From the NCBI GenBank assembly GCA_030762175.1, contig JAUJEO010000019.1, positions 4,222,001-4,286,000 on the forward strand: a stretch of DNA of 64,000 bases, in the 5' to 3' direction. Positions 22,622 through 34,898 of the stretch are shown in pieces. Positions within the stretch are counted from its first letter, which is position 1. Each line of letters begins with the position of its first letter. The notes below the pieces were generated by a model. It did no database searches and was not told where the DNA came from. It saw nothing but the letters and a program-made list of their open reading frames with translations. The translations under genes and the position numbers were made by a program. The DNA comes from Metallyticus violacea. Taxonomy: Eukaryota > Arthropoda > Insecta > Mantodea > Metallyticidae.

Positions 22622-25405
22622 ACTAGTTTGATAGCCATAGAAAACCATAAAATGAAGAAAGGAAAAGATTTATTTTGATGGTTGGAAACTTAATTAGAAT
22701 CAATTTTTTTCCGTTCTTATTTGAGATAACTGGTTCTCTTTCATTTTGCTAGTTTGATAGCTTTAGAAAAGCATATAATGCGGAAAGAATCTCGAAAAGA
22801 AAAAAAATTTTTTTCGATGGTTGGAAACTTCATTAGAATCAATTTTTTTCCGTTCTTATTTGAGATATATGTTTGTCTATCATTATACTAGTTTGATAGC
22901 CTTAGAAAAGCATATTATGCGGAAAGAAATTAGAAAAGAAAAAAATTTTTTTTCGAAGTTTGGAAACTTCATTAGAATCACTTTTTTTCCATTCTTATTT
23001 GAGTTAACTGGTTCTCTTTCATTATACTAGTTTGATAGCCTTAGAAAACCATAAAATGAAGAAAGATTCGCGAAAAGAAAAGATTTATTTCGATGGTTGG
23101 AAACTTCATGAGAATCAATTTTTATCCGTTCTTATTTGAGATAACTGGTTCTCTTTCATTTTGCTAGTTTGATAGCTGTAGAAAGGCATATTATGCGGAA
23201 AGAATCTCGAAAAGAAAAAAAAAAAATTTTTCAAAGTTTGGAAACTTCATTAGAATCACTTTTTTCCTTTCTTATTTGAGATATATGGTTCTCTTTCATT
23301 ATATTATTTTGATAGCCTTACAAAAGCATATTATGCGGAAAGAATCACGAAAAGAAAAAAAAATTTTTTCGAAGGTTTGAAACTTCATTAGAATCACTTT
23401 TTTTCCGTTCTTATTTGAGATAACTGGTTCTCTTGCATTATACCAGTTTGATAGACTTAGAAAAGCATATAATGCGGAAAGAATCTCGAAAAGAAAAAAA
23501 AATTTTTTCGATTATTGGAAACTTCATTAGAATCAATTTTTTTCCATTCTTATTTGAGATAACTAGTTCTCTTTCATTATACTAGTTTGATAGCCATAGA
23601 AAACCATAAAATGAAGAAAGATTCGCGAAAAAAAAGATTTATTTCGATGGTTGGAAACTTCATTAGAATCACTTCATTTCCGTTTTTATTTGAGATAACT
23701 GGTTCTCTTTCATTATACTAGTTTGATAGCTTTAGAAAAGCATATTATACGGAAAGAATCTCGAAACGAAAAAAATTTTTTTTCGAAGTTTGGAAACTTC
23801 ATTAGAATCACTTTTTTTCCGTTCTTATTTGAGATAACTGGTTCTCTTTCATTATACTTGTTTGATAGCATCAGAAAAGCATATTATGCGCAAAGAATCT
23901 CGAAAAGAAAAAAAAATTTTTTCGAAGTTTTGAAACTTCATTAGAATCACTTTTTTTCCGTTCTTATTTGAGATAACTGGTTCACTTTCATTATACTAGT
24001 TTGATAGCCTTAGAAAATCATATTATACGGAAAGAATCTCGAAAAGAAAAAATTTTTTTTCGAAGTTTGGAAACTTCATTAGAATCACTTTTTTTCCGTT
24101 CTTATTTGAGATAACTGGTTCTCTTTCATTATACTAGTTTGATAGCCTTAGAAAAGCATATTGTGCGGAAAGAATCTCGAAAAGAAAAAAATTTTTTTCG
24201 AAGTTTGGAAAATTCATTAGAATCACTTTTTTTCCGTTATTATTAGAGATAACTGGTTCTCTTTCATTATACTAGTTTGATAGCCTTAGAAAAGCATATT
24301 GTGCCGAAAGAATATCGAAAAGAAAAAAATTTTTTTTCGAAGTTTGAAACTTCATTAGAATCACTTTTTTTCCGTTCTTATTTGAGATAACTGGTTCTCT
24401 TTCATTATACTAGTTTGATAGCCTTAGAAAAGCATATAATGCGGAAAGAATCTCGAAAAGAAAAAAAATTTTTTTCCATGGTTGGAAACTTCATTAGAAT
24501 CAATTTTTTTCCATTCTTATTTGAAATAACTGGTTCTCTTTCATTATACTAGTTTGATAGCCATAGAAAACCATAAAATGAAGAAAGATTTGCGAAAAGA
24601 AAAGATTTATTTTGATGGTTGGAAACTTCATTAGAATCAATTTTTTTCCGTTCTTATTTGAGATATATGGTTCTCTTTCATTATACTATTTTGATAGCCT
24701 TACAAAAGCATATTATGCGGAAAGAGTCTCGAAAAAAAAAAATTTTTTTCGAAGTTTTGAAACTTCAATAGAATCACTTTTTTTCCGTTCTTATTTGAGA
24801 TAACTGGTTCTCTTTCATTATACTAGTTTGATAGCCTTAGAAAACCATATTATGCGGTAAGAATCTCGAAAAGAAAAAAAAATTTTTTCGAAGTTTGGAA
24901 AATTCATTAGAATCACTTTTTGTCCGTTCTTATTTGAGATAACTGGTTCTCTTTCATTATACTAGTTTGATAGCCTTAGAAAAGCATATTGTGCGGAAAG
25001 AATCTCGAAAAGAAAAGATTTATTTCGATGGTTGGAAACTTCATTAGAATCACTTTTTTTCCGTTCTTATTTGAGATAACTGGTTCTCTTTCATTAATCT
25101 AGTTTGATAGCTTTAGAAAAGCATATTATACGGAAAGAATCTCGAAAAGAAAAAAATTTTTTTTCGAAGTTTGGAAACTTCATTAGAATCACTTTTTTTC
25201 CGTTCTTATTTGAGATAACCGGTTCTCTTTCATTATACTAGTTTGATAGCATCAGAAAAGCATATTATGCGCAAAGAATCTCGAAAAGAAAAAAAAATTT
25301 TTTCGAATTTTGGAAATTTCGTTAGAATCACTTTTTTTCCGTTCTTGTTTGAGATAACTGGTTCTCTTTCATTATACTAGTTTGATAGCCTCAGAAAAGC
25401 ATATT
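22622..25405 (+). repeat. Block A, copy 2
   Basis: Matches 279 to about 2770 at an offset of 22343-22345, including the 126-base M-type monomer (22622-22747) and the TTTGTCTATC marker near 22873. Matching ends inside the monomer at 25376, where the sequence switches to the D-type beginning GCGGAAAGAATCTAGC. Confidence 0.87.
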
Positions 25406-25514
25406 ATGCGGAAAGAATCTAGCAAAGAAAAAAATTTTTTTTTGATGTTTTGAAATTCCTTATGATTCAATTTTTTTCCATTCTTATTTGAGATAAGTGG
25501 TTCTCTTTCATTAT
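25376..25514 (+). repeat. Hybrid C/D junction monomer
   Basis: Starts as C-type (CCTCAGAAAAGC) and continues as D-type (GCGGAAAGAATCTAGC, TTGATGTTTTGAAATTCC). The breakpoint is near 25405 and is the join that closes the 3865-base unit. Confidence 0.82.
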
Positions 25515-25785
25515 ACTAGTTTGATAGCCTTAGAAAAGCATATTATGCGCAAAGAATCTCGAAAAGAAAAAAAATTTTTTTCGAAGTTTGGACACTTCGT
25601 TAGAATCACTTTTTTTCCTTTCTTATTTGAGATAACTGGTTCTCTTTCATTATACTAATTTGAAAGCCTCAGAAAAGCAATTTATGCGCAAAGAATCTCG
25701 AAAAGAAAAAAAATTTTTTTCGAACTTTGGAAACTTCGTTAGAATCACTTTTTTTCCGTTCTTATTTGAGATAACTGGTTCTCTT
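25406..25785 (+). repeat. Partial second copy of the 3865-bp unit
   Basis: Repeats 21541 to about 21913, including the GGACACTTCG and GAAAGCCTCAG markers. It then breaks into block A copy 3. Confidence 0.82.
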
Positions 25786-25792
25786 TCATTAT

Positions 25793-26687
25793 ACTAGTTT
25801 GATAGCCTTAGAAAACCATATTATGCGGTAAGAATCTCGAAAAGAAAAAAAAAATTTTCGAAGTTTTGAAAATTCATTAGAATCACTTTTTGTCCGTTCT
25901 TATTTGAGATAACTGGTTCTCTTTCATTATACTAGTTTGATAGCCTTAGAATAGCATATTGTGCGGAAAGAATCTCGAAAAGAAAAAAAATTTTTTTCGA
26001 AGTTTGGAAACTGCATTAGAATCACTTTTTTCCGTTCTTATTTGAGATAACTGGTTCTCTTTCATTATACTAGTTTGATAGCCATAGAAAACCATAAAAT
26101 GAAGAAAGGAAAAGATTTATTTTGATGGTTGGAAACTTAATTAGAATCAATTTTTTTCCGTTCTTATTTGAGATAACTGGTTCTCTTTCATTTTGCTAGT
26201 TTGATAGCTTTAGAAAAGCATATAATGCGGAAAGAATCTCGAAAAGAAAAAAAATTTTTTTCGATGGTTGGAAACTTCATTAGAATCAATTTTTTTCCGT
26301 TCTTATTTGAGATATATGTTTGTCTATCATTATACTAGTTTGATAGCCTTAGAAAAGCATATTATGCGGAAAGAAATTAGAAAAGAAAAAAATTTTTTTT
26401 CGAATTTGGAAACTTCATTAGAATCACTTTTTTTCCATTCTTATTTGTGTTAACTGGTTCTCTTTCATTATACTAGTTTGATAGCCTTAGAAAACCATAA
26501 AATGAAGAAAGATTCGCGAAAAGAAAAGATTTATTTCGATGGTTGGAAACTTCATGAGAATCAATTTTTATCCGTTCTTATTTGAGATAACTGGTTCTCT
26601 TTCATTTTGCTAGTTTGATAGCTGTAGAAAGGCATATTATGCGGAAAGAATCTCGAAAAGAAAAAAAAAATTTTTTCAAAGTTTGGA
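25793..26687 (+). repeat. Block A, copy 3 (5' part only)
   Basis: Matches 1-900 at an offset of 25790-25792, with the shortened M monomer near 26069. It ends in the T-type monomer near 26680, where AAAGTTTGGAAA continues as TTTCGTTAG instead of CTTCATTAG. Confidence 0.87.
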
Positions 26688-29600
26688 AATTTCGTTAGAA
26701 TCACTTTTTTTCCGTTCTTGTTTGAGATAACTGGTTCTCTTTCATTATACTAGTTTGATAGCCTCAGAAAAGCATATTATGCGCAAAGAATCACGAAAAG
26801 AAAAAATTTTTTTTTCGATGTTTTGAAACTTCGTTAGAATCACTTTTTTTCCGTTCTTATTTGAGATAACTGGTTCTCTTTCCTTATACTTGTTTGATAG
26901 CCTCAGTAAAGCATATTATGCGCAAAGAATCTCGAAAAGAAAAAAAAATTTTTTCGAAGTTTGGAAACTTCGTTAGAATCACTTTTTTTCCTTTCTTATT
27001 TGAGATAACTGGTTCTCTTTCATTATACTAGTTTGATAGCCTCAGAAAAGCATATTATGAGCAAAGAACCTCGAAAAGAAAAAAATTTTTTTTCGAAGTT
27101 TGGATACTTCGTTTGAATCACTTTTTTTTAGTTCTTATTTAAGATAACTGGTTCTCTTTCATTATACTAGTTTGATAGCCTCAGTAAAGAAATTTATGCG
27201 CAAAGAATCTCGAAAAGAAAAAAAATTTTTTTCGAAGTTTGGAAACTTCGTTAGAATCACTTTTTTTCTGTTCTTATTTTAGATAACTGGTTTTCTTTCA
27301 TTATACTAATTAGATAGCCTCAGAAAAGCATATTATGCGCATAGAATCTCGAAAATGAAAAAAATTTTTTTAGAACTTTAGAAACTTCGTTAGAATCACT
27401 TTTTTCCGTTCTTATTTGAGATAACTGGTTCTCTTTCATTATACTAGTTTGATAGCCTCAGAAAAGCATATTATGCGCAAAGAATCTCGAAAAGAAGAAA
27501 AAGTTTTTTCGAAGTTTGGAAACGTCGTTTGAATCACTTTTTTCCGTTCTTATTTGAGACAACTGGTCATTATAGTAGTTTGATAGCCTCAGAAAAGCAT
27601 ATTATGCGCATAGAATCTCGAAATGAAAAAATTTTTTTTTCGAAGTTTGGAAACTTCCTTAGAATAACTTTTTTTCCATTCTTATTTGAGATAACTGGTT
27701 CTCTTACATTATACTAGTTTGATTGCCATAGAAAACCATAAAATGGAGAAAGATTCGCTAAAAGAAAAGAAAAATATGATCGTTGGAAACTTCATTAGAA
27801 TCACTTTTTTTCTTTCTTATTTGAGAAAACTTGTTCTCTTTCATTTTCCTAGTTTGATAGCTGTAGAAAAGCATATTATGCGGAAAGAATCTCGAAAAGA
27901 AAAGAAATTTTTTCGAAGGTTGGAAAATCCAAGAGAATCAATTTTTTTCCGTTCTTATTTGAGATAACTGGTTCTTTTTCATTTTGCTAGTTTGATAGCT
28001 GTAGAAAAGCATATAATGCGGAAAGTATCTCGAAAAGAAAAAAAAAATTTTTCGAAGTTTGGAAACTTCATTAGAATCACTTTTTTCCGTTCTTATTTGA
28101 GATAACTGGTTCTCTTTCATTATACTAGTTTGATAGACTTAGAAAAGCATATTATGCGGAAAGACTCTCGAAAAGAATAAAGAAAATTTTCGAAGTTTGG
28201 AAACTTCATTAGAATCACTTTTTTCCGTTCTTATTTGAGATAACTGGTTCTCTTTCATTATACTAGTTTGATAGCCTTAGAAAAGCATATAATGCGGATA
28301 GAATCTCGAAAAGAAAAAAATTTTTTTTTGATGTTTTGAAAATAATTATGAATCAATTTTTTCCCATTCTTATTTGAGATTACTGGTTCTCTTTCATTAT
28401 ACTAGTTTGTTAGCCATAGAAAACCATAAAATGAAGGAAGATTCGCGAAAAGAAAAGATTTACTTCGATGGTTGGAATCTTCATTAGAATCAATTTTTTT
28501 CCATTCTTATTTGAGATAACTTGTACTCTTTCATTATACTAGTTTGATAGCCATAGAAAACCATAAAATGAAGAAAGATTCGCGAAAAGAAAAGATTTAT
28601 TTCGATGGTTGGAAACTTCATTAGAATCAATTTTTTTCCATTCTTATTTGAGATAACTTGTTCTCTTTCATTATACTAGTTTGATAGCCTTAGAAAACCA
28701 TAAAATGAAGAAAGATTCGCGAAAAGAAAAGATTTATTTCGATGGTTGGAAACTTCATTAGAATCACTTTTTTCCGTTCTTAATTGAGATAACTGGTTCT
28801 CTTTAATTTTCCTAGTTTGATAGCTGTAGAAAAGCATATTATGCAAAAAGAATCTCGAAAAGAAAAAAAATTTTTTTCAAAGTTTGGAAACATCATTAGT
28901 AGCACTTTTTTTCCGTTCTTATTAAAGATAACTGGTTCTCTTTCATTATATTAGTTTCATAGCCGTAGAAAATCATATTATGCGGAAAGAATCTCGAAAT
29001 GAAAAAAAATTTTTTTCGAAGTTTGGAAACTCCATTAGAATCACTTTTTTCCGTTCTTATTTGAGATAACTAGTTCTCTTTCATTATACTAGTTTGATAG
29101 CCTTAGAAAAGCATATAATGCGGAAAGAATCTAGCAAGGAAAAAAATTTTTTTTTTATGTTTTGAAATTCCTTATGATTCAATTTTTTTCCATTCTTATT
29201 TGAGATAAGTGGTTCTCTTTCATTATACTAGTTTGATAGCCTTAGAAAAGCATATTATACGGAAAGAATCTCGAAAAGAAAAAAAATTTTTTTCGAAGTT
29301 TGGAAACTTCATTAGAATCACTTTTTTTCCGTTCTTATTTGACATAACTGGTTCTCTTTCATTATACTAGTTTGATAGCCTTAGAAAAGCATATAATGCG
29401 GAAAGAATCTCGAAAAGAAAAAAATTTTTTTTCGATGGTTGGAAAGTTCAATAGAATCAATTTCTTTGCGTTCTTATTTGATATATGGTTCTCTTTCATT
29501 ATACTAATTTGATAGCATTAGAAAAGCATATTATGCGGAAAGAATCTCGAAAAGAAAAAAAATTTTTTTCGAAGTTTTGAAACTTCATTAGAATCACTTT

Positions 29601-32000
29601 TTTTCCGTTCTTATTTGAGATAACTGGTTCTCTTTCATTATACTAGTTTGATAGCCTTAGAAAAGCATATTATGCGGAAAGAATCTCGAAAAGAAAAAAA
29701 AATTTTTTCGAAGTTTTGAAACTTCATTAGAATTTCTTTTTTTCCGTTCTTATTTGAGATAACTGGTTCTCTTTCATTATACTAGTTTGATAGCCTTTGA
29801 AAAGCATATTATACGGAAAGAATCTCGAAAAGAAAAAAATTTTTTTTCGAAGTTTGAAAACTTCATTACAATCACTTTTTTTCCGTTCTTATTTGAGATA
29901 ACTAGTTCTCTTTCATTATACTAGTTTGATAGCCTTAGGAAAGCATATTGTGCGGAAAGAATCTCGAAAAGAAAAAATTTTTTTTCGAAGTTTGGAAACT
30001 TCATTAGAATCACTTTTTTTCCGTTCTTATTAGAGATAACTGGTTCTCTTTCATTATACTAGTTTGATAGCCTTAGAAAAGCATATTGTGCCGAAAGAAT
30101 ATCGAAAAGAAAAAAAAAATTTTTCGAAGTTGGAAACTTCATTAGAATCACTTTTTTTCCGTTCTTATTTTAGATAACTGGTTCTCTTTCATTATACTAG
30201 TTTGATAGCCTTAGAAAAGCATATAATGCGGAAAGAATCTCGAAAAGAAAAAAAATTTTTTTCGATGGTTGGAAACTTCATTAGAATCAATTTTTTTCCA
30301 TTCTTATTTGAAATAACTGACTCTCTTTCATTATACTAGTTTGATAGCCATAGAAAACCATAAAATGGAGAAAGATTCGCGAAAAGAAAAGATTTATTTT
30401 GATGGTTGGAAACTTCATTAGAATCAATTTTTTTCCGTTCTTATTTGAGATATATGGTTCTCTTTCATTATACTATTTTGATAGCCTTACAAAAGCATAT
30501 TATGCGGAAAGAGTCTCGAAAAGAAAAAAAAATTTTTCGAAGTTTTGAAACTTCAATAGAATCACTTTTTTTCCGTTCTTATTTGAGATAACTGGTTCTC
30601 TTTCATTATGCTAGTTTGATAGCCTTAGAAAAGCATATTATGCGGTAAGAATCTCGAAAAGAAAAAAAAAATTTTCGAAGTTTGGAAAATTCATTAGAAT
30701 CACTTTTTGTCCGTTCTTATTTGAGATAACTGGTTCTCTTTCATTATACTAGTTTGATAGCCTTAGAAAAGCATATTGTGCGGAAAGAATCTCGAAAAGA
30801 AAAAAATTTTTTTTCGAAGTTTGGAAACTTCATTAGAATCACTTTTTTCCATTCTTATTTGAGATAACTGGTTCTCTTTCATTATACTAGTTTGATAGCC
30901 TTAGAAAACCATAAAATGAAGAAAGATTCGCGAAAAGAAAAGATTTATTTCGATGGTTGGAAACTTCATGAGAATCAATTTTTTTCCGTTCTTATTTGAG
31001 ATAACTGGTTCTCTTTCATTTTGCTAGTTTGATAGCTGTAGAAAAGCATATTTTGCGGAAAGAATCTCGAAAAGAAAAAAAAAAAATTTTCAAAGTTTGG
31101 AAACTTCATTAGAATCACTTTTTTTCCGTTCTTATTTGAGATATATGGTTCTCTTTCATTATACAATTTTGATAGCCTTACAAAAGCATATTATGCGGAA
31201 AGAATCTCGAAAAAAAAAAAAAAATTTTCGAAGGTTTGGAAACTTCATTAGAATCACTTTTTTTCGTTCTTATTTGAGATAACTGGTTCTCTTTCATTTT
31301 GCTAGTTTGATAGCTGTACAAAAGCATATTATACGGAAAGAATCTCGAAAAGAATAAAATTTTTTTTCGAAGTTTGGAAACTTCATTAGAATCACTTTTT
31401 TCCGTTCTTATTTGAGATAACTGGTTCTCTTTCATTATACTTGTTTGATAGCCTTAGAAAAGCATATTGTGCGGAAAGAATCTCGAAAAGAAAAAATATT
31501 TTTTTCGAAGTTTGGAAACTTCATTAGAATCACTTTTTTTCCGTTCTTATTTGAGATAACCGGTTCTCTTTCATTATACTAGTTTGATAGCCTTAGAAAA
31601 GCATATAATGCGGAAAGAATCTCGAAAAGAAAAAAAATGATTTTCGATGGTTGGAAACTTCATTAGAATCACTTTTTTTCGGTTCTTATTTGAGATAACT
31701 GGTTCTCTTTCATTATACTAGTTTGATAGCCTTAGAAAAACATATTATGCGGTAAGAATCTCGAAAAGAAAAAAAAAATTTTTCGAAGGTTGGAAAGTTC
31801 ATTAGAATCACTTTTTTTCCGTTCTTATTTGAGATAACTGGTTCTCTTACATTATACTAGTTTGATAGCCTTAGAAAAGCATATTGTGCGGAAAGAATCT
31901 CGAAAAGAAAAAAAATTTTTTTCGAAGTTTGGAAACTTCATTAGAATCACTTTTTTTCCGTTCTTATTTGAGATAACTGGTTCTCTTGTATTATACTAGT
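26688..32000 (+). repeat. 5.1-kb unit, fourth copy, with flank
   Basis: Follows 2694 to about 8000 (offset 23993 at the left; 18889 then 18613 relative to copy 2). Differences are whole monomers. There is one extra CTGTAG T-type monomer near 27990, and three monomers are absent before about 28410. An M monomer is lost near 29450, and a T-type monomer is gained near 29580-29720. No gene. Confidence 0.82.
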
Positions 32001-32133
32001 TTGATAGCCTTAGAATAGCATATAATGCGGAAAGAATCTCGAAAGGAAAAAAATTTTTTTTCGATGGTTGGAAACTTCATTAGAATCAATTTTTTTCCAT
32101 TCTTATTTGAGATAACTAGTTCTCTTTCATTAT

Positions 32134-34898
32134 ACTAGTTTGATAGCCATAGAAAACCATAAAATGAAGAAAGATTCGCGAAAAGAAATGATTGATTTTG
32201 ATGTTTGGAAACTTCATTAGAATGAATTTTTTTCCGTTCTTATTTGAGATATATGGTTCTCTTTCATTATACTAGTTTTTTAGCCTTAGAAAAGCATATT
32301 ATGCGGAAAGAATCTCGAAAAGAAAAAAAAATTTTTTCGAAGTTTTGAAACTTCATTAGAATCACTTTTTTTCCGTTCTTATTTAAGATAACTGGTTCTC
32401 TTTCATTATACTAGTTTGATAGCCTTAGAAAAGCATATTATGCAGTAAGAATCTCGAAAGAAAAAAAATTTTTTTCGAAGTTTGGAAACTTCATTAGAAT
32501 CAATTTTTTTCCATTCTTATTTGAGATAACTAGTTCTCTTTCATTATACTAGTTTGATAGCCATAGAAAACCATAAAATGAAGAAAGATCCGCGAAAAGA
32601 AAAGATTTATTTTGATGGTTGGAAACTTCATTAGAATGAATTTTTTTCCGTTCTTATTTGAGATAACTGGTTCTCTTTCATTATACTAGTTTGATAGTCT
32701 TAGGAAAGCATATTATGCAGTAAGAATCTCGAAAGAAAAAAAATTTTTTTCGAAGTTTGGAAAGTTCATTAGAATCACTTTTTTTCCGTTCTTATTTGAG
32801 ATAACTGGTTCTCTTTCATTATACTAGTTTGATAGCCTAAGAAAAGCATATAATGAGGAAAGAATCTCGAAAGGAAAAAAATTTTTTTTGATGTTTTGAA
32901 ATTCCTTATGATTCAATTTTTGTCCATTCTTATTTGAGATAACTGGTTCTCTTTCATTATACTAGTTTGATAGCCTTAGAAAACCATAAAATGAAGAAAG
33001 ATTCGCGAAAAGAAAATATTTATTTTGATGGTTGGAATCTTCATTAGAATCAATTTTTTTCCGTTCTTATTTGTGATATATGGTTCTCTTTCATTATACT
33101 ATTTTGATAGCCTTACAAAAGCATATTATGCGGAAATAATCTCGAAAAGAAAAAAATTTTTTTTCGAAGTTTTGAAACTTCATTAGAATAACTTTTTTTT
33201 CGTTCTTATTTGAGATATATGGTTCTCTTTCATTATACTATTTTGATAGCCTTACAAAAGCATATTATGCGGAAAGAATCTCGAAATGAAAAAAAATTTT
33301 TTTCGAAGTTTGGAAACTCCATTAGAATCACTTTTTTCCGTTCTTATTTGAGATAACTAGTTCTCTTTCATTATACTAGTTTGATAGCCTTAGAAAAGCA
33401 TATAATGCGGAAAGAATCTAGCAAGGAAAAAATTTTTTTTTTATGTTTTGAAATTCCTTATGATTCAATTTTTTTCCATTCTTATTTGAGATAAGTGGTT
33501 CTCTTTCATTATACTAGTTTGATAGCCTTAGAAAAGCATATTATACGGAAAGAATCTCGAAAAGAAAAAAAATTTTTTTCGAAGTTTGGAAACTTCATTA
33601 GAATCACTTTTTTTCCGTTCTTATTTGAGATAACTGGTTCTCTTTCATTATACTAGTTTGATAGCCTTAGAAAAATATATAATGCGGAAAGAATCTCGAA
33701 AAGAAAAAAATTTTTTTTCGATGGTTGGAAAGTTCAATAGAATCAATTTCTTTGCGTTCTTATTTGATATATGGTTCTCTTTCATTATACTAATTTGATA
33801 GCATTAGAAAAGCATATTATGCGGAAAGAATCTCGAAAAGAAAAAAATTTTTTTCGAAGTTTTGAAACTTCATTAGAATCACTTTTTTTCCGTTCTTATT
33901 TGAGATAACTGGTTCTCTTTCATTATACTAGTTTGATAGCCTTAGAAAAGCATATTATGCGGAAAGAATCTCGAAAAAAAAAAAAAAATTTTTCGAAGGT
34001 TTGGAAACTTCATTAGAATCACTTTTTTTCGTTCTTATTTGAGATAACTGGTTCTCTTTCATTTTGCTAGTTTGATAGCTGTACAAAAGCATATTATACG
34101 GAAAGAATCTCGAAAAGAATAAAATTTTTTTTCGAAGTTTGGAAACTTCATTAGAATCACTTTTTTCCGTTCTTATTTGAGATAACTGGTTCTCTTTCAT
34201 TATACTTGTTTGATAGCCTTAGAAAAGCATATTGTGCGGAAAGAATCTCGAAAAGAAAAAATATTTTTTTCGAAGTTTGGAAACTTCATTAGAATCACTT
34301 TTTTTCCGTTCTTATTTGAGATAACCGGTTCTCTTTCATTATACTAGTTTGATAGCCTTAGAAAAGCATATAATGCGGAAAGAATCTCGAAAAGAAAAAA
34401 AATGATTTTCGATGGTTGGAAACTTCATTAGAATCACTTTTTTTCGGTTCTTATTTGAGATAACTGGTTCTCTTTCATTATACTAGTTTGATAGCCTTAG
34501 AAAAACATATTATGCGGTAAGAATCTCGAAAAGAAAAAAAAAATTTTTCGAAGGTTGGAAAGTTCATTAGAATCACTTTTTTTCCGTTCTTATTTGAGAT
34601 AACTGGTTCTCTTACATTATACTAGTTTGATAGCCTTAGAAAAGCATATTGTGCGGAAAGAATCTCGAAAAGAAAAAAAATTTTTTTCGAAGTTTGGAAA
34701 CTTCATTAGAATCACTTTTTTTCCGTTCTTATTTGAGATAACTGGTTCTCTTGTATTATACTAGTTTGATAGCCTTAGAAAAGCATATAATGCCTAAAGA
34801 ATCTCGAAAGGAAAAAAATTTTTTTTCGATGGTTGGAAACTTCATTAGAATCAATTTTTTTCCATTCTTATTTGAGATAACTAGTTCTCTTTCATTAT
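32134..34898 (+). repeat. Higher-order unit H1 (2765 bp, ~20 monomers)
   Basis: Unit boundaries here and below are taken at the M-type variant whose tract reads AAATGATTGATTTTG. It is the shortest unit: relative to H2 it lacks 1522 bases (11 monomers), joined near 33950. It shares with H2 the CAGTAAGAATC T-type, D-type and ATTTGTGATATATGG monomers. Confidence 0.83.

Larger units (their letters stand above)
21541..25405 (+). repeat. 3865-bp higher-order unit (28 monomers)
   Basis: The ATGCGGAAAGAATCTAGC marker at 21541 recurs at 25406, exactly 3865 bases later, which is 28 monomers. The unit contains a D-type monomer, about seven C-type monomers (to about 22620), then a copy of block A. The repeat continues for only about 380 bases after 25405. 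Confidence 0.82.
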
